From contig NZ_CP118262.1 of the NCBI RefSeq assembly GCF_013337045.2, forward strand, positions 1 to 64,000: 64,000 bases of DNA, given 5' to 3'. The DNA comes from Agrobacterium vitis (lineage in GTDB: Bacteria; Pseudomonadota; Alphaproteobacteria; Rhizobiales; Rhizobiaceae). Shown here in pieces: positions 44,377 to 52,113 of this stretch (positions are counted from its first letter, which is position 1; the number at the start of each line of letters is the position of its first letter). Position numbers and translations under genes: made by a program. The notes beneath the pieces were generated by a model. The model searched no databases. It was not told the DNA's origin and worked only from the letters and a program-made list of their open reading frames with translations.

Positions 44377-45453
44377 TCAAGCCGCGATTTGGCTTTGGTT
44401 GATTTCCCTGTGCCGCCGCATGATGATGGCGAAGACTTCGCGGGCGATGTAGCGTTTGAGGCAGCGAATTGCCTCGAGCTTCGATTTTCCGGCTGCGATC
44501 CGTCGGGCGACGTAGTCCTGCGTGCGTGCATCCAATCGAAGCCTCCCAATGGCGATGATGTGGATGGCACTGTTTGCTGCGCGATCCCCACCCCTGTTCA
44601 ACCTGTGCCGAACCGTTTTTCCGGAAGAAGCGGGGACGGGGCTGACGCCGCACAATGCGGCGAAGCTCGCCTCGGACTTCAACCGGTCGGAGTTATCGCC
44701 CGCCGTGAGAAGCAACTGCGCCGCACTGTTCACGCCGATTGCGGTTTGAGCAAGTAGTTCAGGAGCGAGATCCTTGACGATGGCCTCAATCATGTCGTCG
44801 AGATCGGCGATCTCGTCATGGAGTTCGAGATAACGCCGCGCCAGAGACTTGAGAGAGATGCGGTAGGCTTCCTCGACCTGGCGATACGCAGTGAGGTCAG
44901 GTCTGCCGGCTGCGAGCGTACGGATCAATTGCATCCGCGTCATGCTGCGCAGCGGATCGCGGATTTTGTCCGGTGCGCAGACGATGGTCATCTGGATCAT
45001 CTGCAGGGCAATACGGCGCGCCTGAATAGCGGTTTTGCGGCAAACCCTTAGGATGCGTAAACTTTCTACCATGCCGTCCCTGCTGCGTGGCGTTACGGTG
45101 TGCCGTCTCGCAAAGGCTGCGTGGGCCGCACTTTCTGCGTCGAAGTTGTCATTCTTGCCGCGCCGGCGGCGGTCGAGTTTGTCAGGTGCGGTGACCTCCA
45201 GAATCTCGACACCTGCGGTTTGCATGTAGCGCAGCAACCCCGCGCCGTAGCTGCCAGAGCATTCGATCCCGACCCGCTGGAGATCCCCGAACGATCGCAT
45301 CCAAGCCAGCATCAAGCGATAGCCGTGTCGGGTTGTCGGGAAGCTCTCGGTACCGAGAACGCGGTCGCGATGATCAACGACTGCCGCGACATGCAAGTCC
45401 TTGTGTGTATCGACGCCACCAATGACGTGAGTTTCTGCTCGGTGTTCAGCCAT
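44377..45453 (-). CDS. IS110-family DEDD recombinase
   Basis: 358 aa. N-terminal RuvC-like domain with the first acidic residue in VIGGVDTHKDLHVAAVVD and others in VGIECSGSYGAGL and KNDNFDAESAAHAAF; C-terminal Transposase_20 domain with LCGVSPVPASSGKTVRHRLNRGGDRAANSAIHIIAI containing the catalytic Ser region. Start supported by gagaggata just upstream. Complete and probably active. Confidence 0.95.
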   Translation of the reverse strand: MAEHRAETHVIGGVDTHKDLHVAAVVDHRDRVLGTESFPTTRHGYRLMLAWMRSFGDLQRVGIECSGSYGAGLLRYMQTAGVEILEVTAPDKLDRRRRGKNDNFDAESAAHAAFARRHTVTPRSRDGMVESLRILRVCRKTAIQARRIALQMIQMTIVCAPDKIRDPLRSMTRMQLIRTLAAGRPDLTAYRQVEEAYRISLKSLARRYLELHDEIADLDDMIEAIVKDLAPELLAQTAIGVNSAAQLLLTAGDNSDRLKSEASFAALCGVSPVPASSGKTVRHRLNRGGDRAANSAIHIIAIGRLRLDARTQDYVARRIAAGKSKLEAIRCLKRYIAREVFAIIMRRHREINQSQIAA

Positions 45454-45735
45454 CTAATTATCCTCTCCTGCGGCATGAGAATTATTTGCCTGAAGGATGC
45501 CGGGACAGGACAGTCATGGGACCGGATGGTCATGCCCTTCTTGGGTCACAGCAGCACCTTTGAGGCAAGGCCTCACCGCAGGGCGTTCCCGGATGATCGA
45601 CAGGTCCGCGGAAAGACACATATTGGGTCGATCGGAGTGAGGGTCAGATCATACCGGGAAGCCTTGCGGCACCAGCCCAGAGAATGGTCGAACGGTGTTT
45701 GAGTCAAACCACCTGAAAACTGGTATCAATCATAT
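45454..45735 (-). ncRNA. Noncoding end expected to encode the IS110 bridge RNA
   Basis: IS110-group elements encode a bridge RNA in the noncoding end upstream of the recombinase that pairs with target and donor DNA (established for IS621). This 282-bp stretch is the only place for it here. I did not derive the fold or loops, so the call rests on family and position. Confidence 0.5.
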
Positions 45736-46432
45736 GACTATCGGAATGGAAGATGTTGAAAGTCAAATTGGTCTTCGGATTCAGGCCAGTGGCTTTGCGC
45801 CATGCTATAAAGCGTTTGATCGTGTCGCCGATCCTTGCCGGATCACCTCGGTGTTTCATGATCGCGACAGGGGTCGGAGACACCTCGCGGATTTCGATGT
45901 CATTTGCTGCAAATGTCCGTTGCATAAGCTTACTCCTTGCTTGGTTGAGAGGCCCGAGGGCCGCAAGCCACAGTTCCCAATCGGGGGATTTCCTGAACTG
46001 CGAAGGCGACTGGCTGAACCGTTGCCGAAATGCGCGGGCAAAGGCGTCAGGAGCTTCGTAGCCGGCATCCATCGCTATCTCGGTCACGCTGTCTACGTCT
46101 CTGTAGGCAAGCCTGTAGGATGCCCGCTTCATGCGGAGGAGCTGGATATAGCGATGCACAGACAGCCCAAAGGCCGCCGCGAACTGCCGATGGAAATGAA
46201 ACTTGGAAAAGGCGGCCACGCAGCTCAACTCGTCCAGGTCCAGATTGCGGTCGAGATGCTGATCAATGTGATCTAGGACCCGTTGCATCCGGGCATGGTA
46301 GTTTCGAAGCGTCGTCGTCATTATCCTGTCCTTGCCGTGGCAGGACCAAATAGCCCCGCACAAGTGCTGTGCGCTCGACCGATCTTGCGGACTATCAGTT
46401 TTGGCTGCTCAGAAATAGCGTCGGCCTATGAG

Positions 46433-46606
46433 GTAGCCGTCCGGCAGGGGGTGTCGGCATCCACTGTGGAGCGCAGATTATGTCGCCTGAGCGTTCAGCG
46501 TCTTCGGTATCCAATTCCACGGCAGCAATTGCTCCAGCCTGCTGATCGGCGTGTCCGCAATGTGGCTGTGGATGTTCACCTTGGTTCTAGTGCTGTTCAT
46601 GCGTCA
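46433..46606 (-). pseudogene. 3' remnant of an IS66-type transposase gene and end
   Basis: Minus-strand codons read ...ISRLEQLLPWNWIPKTLNAQAT-stop, like the C-terminal RLxxLLPWNW tail of IS66 TnpC. Just beyond lies gtagccgtccgg (46433-46444), a degenerate form of the IS66 terminal GTAAGCGTCCGG. The rest of the element is gone. Confidence 0.55.
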
Positions 46607-46625
46607 ACGGACAGAAACAACATAG

Positions 46626-46985
46626 CTATAGCCGCTTGATCGGGATTGCTCGGACGACAATTTCACTCTGATGGAAGCGTTTCTCGAGTTCGCTCTTGTA
46701 AGCGGACCACCAGTCTTCATCTAGATCAGCTGCCATAATTTCGGCGAGGACGATCTCATCATGTTCGGTGTTAGAGCTTGCCTGCCATGTCCCCTCGGCT
46801 GGAGCGTGTCGATAGAAGGTCATTCCCCCAAACTCCTGGGTCAGGCGTTGGCGAACTTGTTCATAGACATTGGCCTCGAACGGCGTCCCAGCATCATCTC
46901 GTTGGGGCAGCAAGATCTGGATAAGCCAGCGGTCGCTGCGAGTGTCAGAGAACCCACCCTGTGGGTTGTCATTGATGAATGTCAT
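46626..46985 (-). CDS. Conserved hypothetical protein
   Basis: 119 aa from ATG 46985 (MTFINDNPQGGFSDTRSDRWLIQILLPQRDDAG). A compact alpha/beta pattern: WLIQILLPQRD, VRQRLTQEFGGMTFYRHAPAEGTW, DEIVLAEIMAADLDEDWWSAYKSELEKRFHQSEIVVRAIPI. Resembles a small proteobacterial family without known function. Often found as a lone gene. Confidence 0.75.
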   Translation of the reverse strand: MTFINDNPQGGFSDTRSDRWLIQILLPQRDDAGTPFEANVYEQVRQRLTQEFGGMTFYRHAPAEGTWQASSNTEHDEIVLAEIMAADLDEDWWSAYKSELEKRFHQSEIVVRAIPIKRL

Positions 46986-47165
46986 TGGGCTTCCTATGCA
47001 CCAAGTGGTTGAGACAGCCATCCAGGCCGGAGTGCTCGACGTCACAAGACTATTATCCTTTGGCTTGGTCGGACCTTACTGCAGGCTCAGGAGATAGATC
47101 TGTTATGCCGCACACTAAGGTGTTGACGGTGGCCGCCGACCCAGTGGCCGCCGGCCAGGTGCGTA

Positions 47166-48032
47166 TCAGATCATGATCTCGCCTCCGGTTACCGGAATGA
47201 CGGCTCCCGTCATGTAGCTTCCCAGATCGGAGGCGAGCAGGACGTAGGCACCCGCCAGTTCTGCTGGCTGTCCGGCCCGGCCGATAAGGGTGTTTTCCCC
47301 AAACTTGGCAGCCTTTTCCGCTGGCATCGTCGAAGGGATGAGCGGCGTCCAGATCGGCCCCGGCGCGACCGCATTTACGCGAATGCCTTTTTCCGCAAGC
47401 ATCTCGGCGAGACCCGCCGTGAAGTTCGAAATCGCGCCTTTCGTGGACGCGTATGCAAGAAGCTGAGGCGACGGCTGCCGCGACTGGATCGAGGTCGTGT
47501 TAATGATCGAGCTACCTGGCTTCATGTGAGGAGCAGCGGCCTTCGAGAGGAAGTATGGTGCGTAGATATTGGTGCGGAAGGTTTCGTCCCATTCCTCGGC
47601 CGTGATGTCGGCGATGTCGCCATAGGTCCGCTGGAACGCTGCATTGTTGACGAGGATGTCGATGCCACCAAGTTCGTTAACGGCGCGCTGTACGAGATCC
47701 TTGCAATGTTCCTCGGACTTGATGTCGCCCGGAACGACAAGAGCCTTGCGTCCCGCTTCCTCGATCCACTTTGCGGTATCGCGGGCGTCGTCATCCTCGT
47801 TCAGGTAGGAAATGACGATGTCGGCGCCTTCGCGGGCAAACGCGATAGCGACGGCCTTGCCAATCCCGGAGTCGGCTCCGGTGATGAGGGCGACTTTACC
47901 GGTCAGCTTGCCGTCACCCTTGTAGGACTTCTCACCATGATCGGGGACAGGTGCCATTTCCGCAGTCTTGCCTGGCGGCTCCTGCTGCTGTTCAGGATAT
48001 GGCGGCGTAGGGTTTCGAGTGTCTTCCATCAT
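47166..48032 (-). CDS. SDR-family oxidoreductase, YhdG/GsiB-linked stress type
   Basis: 288 aa from ATG 48032 (48029 also possible) after aaaggag. Pro-rich head (NPTPPYPEQQQEPPGKTAEMAPVPDHGEKSYKGDGKL) then GKVALITGADSGIGKAVAIAFAREGADIVISYL, NNAAFQRT, INTTSIQSRQPS and YASTK. The Pro-rich N-terminal extension marks the general-stress SDR group common in rhizobia. NAD(P)-linked; substrate unknown. Confidence 0.9.
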   Translation of the reverse strand: MMEDTRNPTPPYPEQQQEPPGKTAEMAPVPDHGEKSYKGDGKLTGKVALITGADSGIGKAVAIAFAREGADIVISYLNEDDDARDTAKWIEEAGRKALVVPGDIKSEEHCKDLVQRAVNELGGIDILVNNAAFQRTYGDIADITAEEWDETFRTNIYAPYFLSKAAAPHMKPGSSIINTTSIQSRQPSPQLLAYASTKGAISNFTAGLAEMLAEKGIRVNAVAPGPIWTPLIPSTMPAEKAAKFGENTLIGRAGQPAELAGAYVLLASDLGSYMTGAVIPVTGGEIMI

Positions 48033-48186
48033 ACAATCTCCTTTTTGGGGACTGCGCGATAAACCCTGAAGGGCGTTCTGGGTTCCGCAAGTACGATTTT
48101 CACCGCAGCTTGGAACGTGCTTTCTCCCGACAAATCCAAACACTTTGGCCGCTCGTTCTTGCGAGGGCAGTTCGAATTGGCTGTCA

Positions 48187-48438
48187 ATGCTTCATCATCT
48201 CGTCCCCGAACGCACGCATGGTTTTCTCGAACACTATGCGGCTATCGGAGATGGACGCACCGTCGCTCTCGTCGGTGCGGACGGTTCCATCGATTGGTGG
48301 TGTGCGCCGGAGATGGATTCGCCGCCGCTCTTCAACCGGATGCACGACTGCGATAGTGGACGCTCCTCGGTCACGCCGGTGGAGAAATTCAAGATCGAGC
48401 GCCGGCACCTGGAAAAAAGCATGTTCTCGAGTCGATAG
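48187..48438 (+). pseudogene. N-terminal fragment of a GH15 (trehalase/glucoamylase-like) gene
   Basis: About 50 residues (LEHYAAIGDGRTVALVGADGSIDWWCAPEMDSPPLFNRM) match the conserved start of GH15-type trehalases and glucoamylases, about 600 aa when complete. After that the frame diverges and stops at 48438. A truncated relic. Confidence 0.75.
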
Positions 48439-48594
48439 CTCGGGCTAAGGCACCGCAGTTCGGTGCGATTTCAAATGCCAATATCACCGGACAGGAACAG
48501 ATTTAACCTGTTGATCCTCACGGCGCGCCGTCCTGGAACCCTGCTTCCGGTTATGACGTTTTCACGACGTCAAGCGTATTGGGAGGGACAATGA

Positions 48595-49254
48595 ATGCGG
48601 GTACTGAAAGACAATGGGCTGACTATCGTTCTGTTGGTGCTGACCATCGCGACCATAACCGGAATGCTCTTGACGGGATGGCAGGTCAACAACGAGAACA
48701 TCATCCAGCATGGTGGCACGGCGCTGTCGCTCGCAACCTATGCCGCGTCAGGACACTTCCTGTCCGCCATCTTCGAGAACTGGGAAAGCGAGTTCCTGCA
48801 AATGTCGGCATATGTGATGCTGACGGCTATGCTGTTCCAGCGCGGCTCAGCGGAATCGAAAGATCCGGACAAAAGCGCATCTCAGGACGAAGATCCAGCA
48901 AGCCATGCGAGACAACCGGGCGCTTCCTGGGCCGTGAGGGCGAGTGGATGGTTGCGAACCCTCTACTCATATTCGCTGGGCATAGCGCTCGCGCTGCTGT
49001 TCGCCGCCAGTTTCATTCTTCACCTCCGCTACAGCGCTATTGCTGAGAACGCAGAAGCCGCCATGCATGGCCACCCGGCTCAGTCGATCATGCAGCATCT
49101 TGCCAGCACGCAGTTCTGGTTCGAATCCTTTCAGAACTGGCAATCCGAATTTCTGTCGACGGCAGTGATCGTGGTGCTTTCGATTTTCCTGCGCTTCCGG
49201 GGATCACCAGAATCAAAGCCCGTTGCGGCGCCGCATTCCGAAACAGGCAGTTGA
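48595..49254 (+). CDS. DUF6766 membrane protein
   Basis: 219 aa with four hydrophobic segments in two similar halves: NGLTIVLLVLTIATITGMLLTGW ... FLSAIFENWESEFLQMSAYVMLTAMLFQRGSAESK and LGIALALLFAASFILHL ... FWFESFQNWQSEFLSTAVIVVLSIFLRFRGSPESK. The repeated ENWESEFL / QNWQSEFL shows internal duplication. Family common in rhizobial plasmids; function unknown. Ribosome site gggaggg. Inner membrane. Confidence 0.85.
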   Translation: MRVLKDNGLTIVLLVLTIATITGMLLTGWQVNNENIIQHGGTALSLATYAASGHFLSAIFENWESEFLQMSAYVMLTAMLFQRGSAESKDPDKSASQDEDPASHARQPGASWAVRASGWLRTLYSYSLGIALALLFAASFILHLRYSAIAENAEAAMHGHPAQSIMQHLASTQFWFESFQNWQSEFLSTAVIVVLSIFLRFRGSPESKPVAAPHSETGS

Positions 49255-49638
49255 TTGGATTTCCTTCATCGTGGTGGTTTGCGTTGTGAGAGCGAAGGCG
49301 TGTGTTTCTTTGCCACGGCTGTGACGAGCCAGCCTCGTCGCAGGTGTATTTGTCGCGACGGTTGTCACCCTCAGCAACGGGGTCGGTTGATCAAGCCAAC
49401 TTTACAGGTTGACCATGTCTCAAGTGCTAGCTTTAAAACGCGTCTCTACGAGCCTCCTGAATGGTGCTTATTACCGGTCAGGTCCCGCGGACATGGCTGA
49501 CCTGGCTTCTGTTGCGAGACGCCGAGTTCTGAGAAGTAGGGGCGCTGCGGCGGGAATCTGTTGGCGACCTCGGCCAGTGGCAGACTTCGCCAGGTCGTAT
49601 CGACCACGTGTTTAACCCTGATCGTCGGAGGAGTGTTC
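49255..49638. other. 384-bp stretch without a supported gene
   Basis: Short frames only, none with a start site or recognisable product. It probably carries the promoter of the gene at 49639. Confidence 0.55.
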
Positions 49639-50046
49639 ATGGATCGCCTGTTTGCAAAATTCGCTAATGCAACGGCCCGGGCAACCGGTAGTCCGATCGC
49701 CTTTATTCTCTGTGTTGCCGCTGTGGTTATCTGGGCAGTATCTGGGCCATTTTTCGGGTTTTCGGAAACGTGGCAGCTGGTGATCAATACCGGCACAACC
49801 ATTATCACATTTCTAATGGTGTTCTTAATCCAGAACACCCAAAATCGGGATGGGACTGCCCTTCAGACCAAGCTCGACGAGATCATACTCTCCTCTGACG
49901 CCGAGAATGAATTCATCGGGATTGAGAAGTTGACCGACGCTGAACTCGAAGCACTTCATCTTCGTTGTGAAAAATCGGCCAAGCGTTCACAAGCCATCCT
50001 GAAGAGGACGCACGCCGAGCGAAAAGCCCGCAAGACCAGCTCATAG
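49639..50046 (+). CDS. Low-affinity iron permease-like small membrane protein
   Basis: 135 aa from ATG 49639 with ggaggag upstream. FAKFANATARATGSPIAFILCVAAVVIWAVSGPFFGFSETWQLVINTGTTIITFLMVFLIQNTQNRDGTALQTKLDEII is the bacterial relative of the fungal Fet4 low-affinity iron permease. Two membrane helices then a charged cytoplasmic tail. Iron transport is not proven for the bacterial branch. Confidence 0.88.
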   Translation: MDRLFAKFANATARATGSPIAFILCVAAVVIWAVSGPFFGFSETWQLVINTGTTIITFLMVFLIQNTQNRDGTALQTKLDEIILSSDAENEFIGIEKLTDAELEALHLRCEKSAKRSQAILKRTHAERKARKTSS

Positions 50047-50315
50047 GAACGGGCGCGCGCATCGTACTAGGCTGGCGGGCGAACGCCGAGCGGAACTTTC
50101 ACTCGTGCCCTCAGTTAGTTTCCGTCAAGAATTGGGTTTCAATTCCCCAAGAACGGGCCTGCTGGCGTGAAGAACCAATCGCTGCGCTGGATGCCCGTAG
50201 CTACCGCGTCAGGCGGTTGTCGGAAGGTGGCGCACGCGTTCTGCATAAGGGCGCAACAACTTGGGACGCCGCACCGGGTCATATCAGGCAGTATTTACTT
50301 GAACAGGAGTTATCC

Positions 50316-50933
50316 ATGCCTCTCAAAGTTCTCGCTCTCAACGGCACGCTCAAAACTTCGGATTCGTCGGAAGCCTCGTCTACCGGAAAGTTGCTTGAGC
50401 TGATCGCCGAGGAATTCAAGAAGTACGGCGTTGAAACCGAAACGATCCGGCTGGCTGACCACAATATCAAGCCGGGCGTGACGTCGGATGAAGGCGAGGG
50501 AGACGGATGGCCTGCGATCCGTGCAAAGGTTCTCGAAGCCGATATCTTGCTGATGGGAACACCGATCTGGCTCGGTCAGCCTGCAAGTGTGTGCAAGCGG
50601 GCGCTCGAACGGATGGACGCTTTCCTGGAAGAGACCGACGATCAAGGCCGGATGGTTTCTTATGGCAAGGTCGCGGCCGTCGCAGTGGTCGGAAACGAGG
50701 ATGGTGCTCATCATGTCTCAGCGGAGTTGTTCCAGGCGCTTAACGACGTCGGCTTCACCATCCCAGCGAACGCGGTGGCCTATTGGGTCGGTGAGGCGAT
50801 GGGGTCAACGAACTTTGTCGATCTGAAAGAGACGCCCGAAGCCGTTCAGACGATGGTATCGATGCTTGCGCGAAACGCTGCACACCTCGCCGGTTTGCTG
50901 CAGCAATCGCAGTATCCGGGCGAAGAGGAATAG
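50316..50933 (+). CDS. NADPH-dependent FMN reductase/flavodoxin-fold protein
   Basis: 205 aa from ATG 50316 with caggag. KVLALNGTLK is the FMN-phosphate loop, ILLMGTPIWLGQPASVCKRALERMDAF the second FMN loop, and VAVVGNEDGAHHVSAELFQALNDVGF the third, as in WrbA/NQR-like flavoproteins. Cytosolic quinone or nitro reduction is likely. The uracil-glycosylase gene starts right at its stop codon. Confidence 0.88.
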   Translation: MPLKVLALNGTLKTSDSSEASSTGKLLELIAEEFKKYGVETETIRLADHNIKPGVTSDEGEGDGWPAIRAKVLEADILLMGTPIWLGQPASVCKRALERMDAFLEETDDQGRMVSYGKVAAVAVVGNEDGAHHVSAELFQALNDVGFTIPANAVAYWVGEAMGSTNFVDLKETPEAVQTMVSMLARNAAHLAGLLQQSQYPGEEE

Positions 50934-51602
50934 TTGGTGGTTGCAGGGTCCGCAAAGCCGGTAGCCCGCCTGCCGCCGGCGTTCGTCGCGCCGTTTGGAC
51001 AAGCGAAGGACTTGGCGGCATTGCGTCGGCAGGCCGAGACGTGCGAACGCTGCGACCTCTATAAGAATGCAACGCAGACCGTCTTCGGCGAAGGAAACGC
51101 TCAAGCCAAGATCATTCTTGTCGGCGAGCAGCCCGGAGACAAAGAGGATATTGCGGGGCGGCCGTTCGTCGGCCCGGCGGGCAGATTACTTGATGAATGT
51201 CTGAACGAGGCTGGCATCGACCGGTCGCTTTGCTATGTCACCAATGCGGTCAAGCATTTCAAGTTCGAACAACGCGGCAAGCGGCGCATCCACTCCAAGC
51301 CCAATGCTGGCGAGATACAACCCTGTGCGTGGTGGCTCGGCGGCGAACTTGACTTGTTGCGTCCTCGTCTCATTGTCGCGCTCGGCGCCACAGCCCTCTA
51401 CAGCTTGATGGGACGGTCAGTCGGGCTGACCAAGGAACGCGCTCACATCTTGAAGACAGCGAGCGCCACACCGCTGCTTGTAACGATCCATCCGTCATAT
51501 ATTCTCCGGATCCGAGACTATGACGATCGTGTCGAGGAAAGACGCCGGTTTGTCGATGATCTGCTCTTGGCCAAGGACTATCTTGCTGCAGATAAAGATT
51601 GA
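50934..51602 (+). CDS. UdgX-type uracil-DNA glycosylase
   Basis: 222 aa from TTG 50934; GTG 50937 is equally likely. Cys pattern CERCDLYKNATQTVFG and VGEQPGDKEDIAGRPFVGPAGRLLD belong to family-4-like glycosylases with an Fe-S cluster. The insert KRRIHSKPN carries the His that, in mycobacterial UdgX, forms a covalent bond to the DNA sugar after uracil removal. HPSYILRI is motif B. Coupled to the flavoprotein gene. Confidence 0.9.
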   Translation: MVVAGSAKPVARLPPAFVAPFGQAKDLAALRRQAETCERCDLYKNATQTVFGEGNAQAKIILVGEQPGDKEDIAGRPFVGPAGRLLDECLNEAGIDRSLCYVTNAVKHFKFEQRGKRRIHSKPNAGEIQPCAWWLGGELDLLRPRLIVALGATALYSLMGRSVGLTKERAHILKTASATPLLVTIHPSYILRIRDYDDRVEERRRFVDDLLLAKDYLAADKD

Positions 51603-51664
51603 TCCCGCGTTCGGGTCCGCCTCATCGCGTGCTTGAGGTGCTTCGGGATAACGGACGAAGCGAC

Positions 51665-51901
51665 CTAACCCCGAAACTCGCCTTCGTTCATGTCACGTTC
51701 GTGGTAATTGAGGTCCCAATCCTTGGCGCCTTTGTCGTTGCCCGGTGACTTGTTGTTGACGGTCGCGTCATCGGAATGCGTGATGACCCGTGGCTTGGCG
51801 CTGCTCACGCCGTTGTTGGATCCCCCGGCATGATTGCTTTCGGATTGCCCTCTGGCGTCGCGCTCGATTTCTGCCTTCGACGACTTTTTACCTTTTTCCA
51901 T
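51665..51901 (-). CDS. Small hydrophilic hypothetical protein
   Basis: 78 aa from ATG 51901 (MEKGKKSSKAEIERDARGQSESNHAGGSNNG...). Asn/Ser/Gly/Lys-rich and probably disordered, ending DLNYHERDMNEGEFRG. No family named; resembles small stress-induced rhizobial proteins. Overlaps the next gene upstream by 14 bp. Confidence 0.55.
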   Translation of the reverse strand: MEKGKKSSKAEIERDARGQSESNHAGGSNNGVSSAKPRVITHSDDATVNNKSPGNDKGAKDWDLNYHERDMNEGEFRG

Positions 51902-52106
51902 GTTGCTGGCACTCCTCAGTTGTCGGTGTGTCACTGTCTGATGTCCGGTCCGTTTCTTTCATGGCCCGCTGCAAGCCTTTCCCGGCCGCCTTGGCCAGAT
52001 CGTTACGGTGATTGTCGGCGGCGGGGCTGTCTATCGAACGAGCATCATCTGTCTCGGCCGGGATCGCTTCCGGCGTCGTTTCGCGTGTTGTCATTGTCGA
52101 TTTCAT
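51888..52106 (-). CDS. Small hydrophilic hypothetical protein
   Basis: 72 aa from ATG 52106 (MKSTMTTRETTPEAIPAETDD), Thr/Asp/Glu-rich and disordered in character. It starts 7 bp after the oxidoreductase stop and overlaps the following small gene, so it would be part of the same minus-strand run. Only moderate support: no family and weak ribosome site. Confidence 0.4.
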   Translation of the reverse strand: MKSTMTTRETTPEAIPAETDDARSIDSPAADNHRNDLAKAAGKGLQRAMKETDRTSDSDTPTTEECQQHGKR

Positions 52107-52113
52107 TTTGCGG

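Larger units (their letters stand above)
44364..45738 (-). mobile_element. IS110-family element (IS110 group)
   Basis: 1375 bp. Both junctions carry the trinucleotide gac (44361-44363 and 45736-45738), so one copy belongs to the original target; removing the element restores the host gene. No terminal inverted repeats, as expected. A long noncoding end (about 280 bp) precedes the transposase and a very short one follows, the layout of the IS110 group. Confidence 0.9.
44062..46321 (-). pseudogene. AraC-family regulator with GyrI-like domain, split by IS110
   Basis: 5' part 46321-45739: AraC HTH (YHARMQRVLDHIDQHLDRNLDLDELSCVAAFSKFHFHRQFAAAFG) and the start of a GyrI-like ligand domain. 3' part 44363-44062: SPDEYRLDLCVSTDQPIKTNGEHIEAGMIPGGRCAVLKV to the end. 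Removing 44364-45738 joins them in frame as ...FHSDSPRVTSPDEYR..., a 294-aa protein of normal length. No other damage is seen. Confidence 0.93.

Noticed and set aside
49255..49500. 81-aa frame after DUF6766
   Set aside because: No start site, erratic composition and no resemblance to known proteins.
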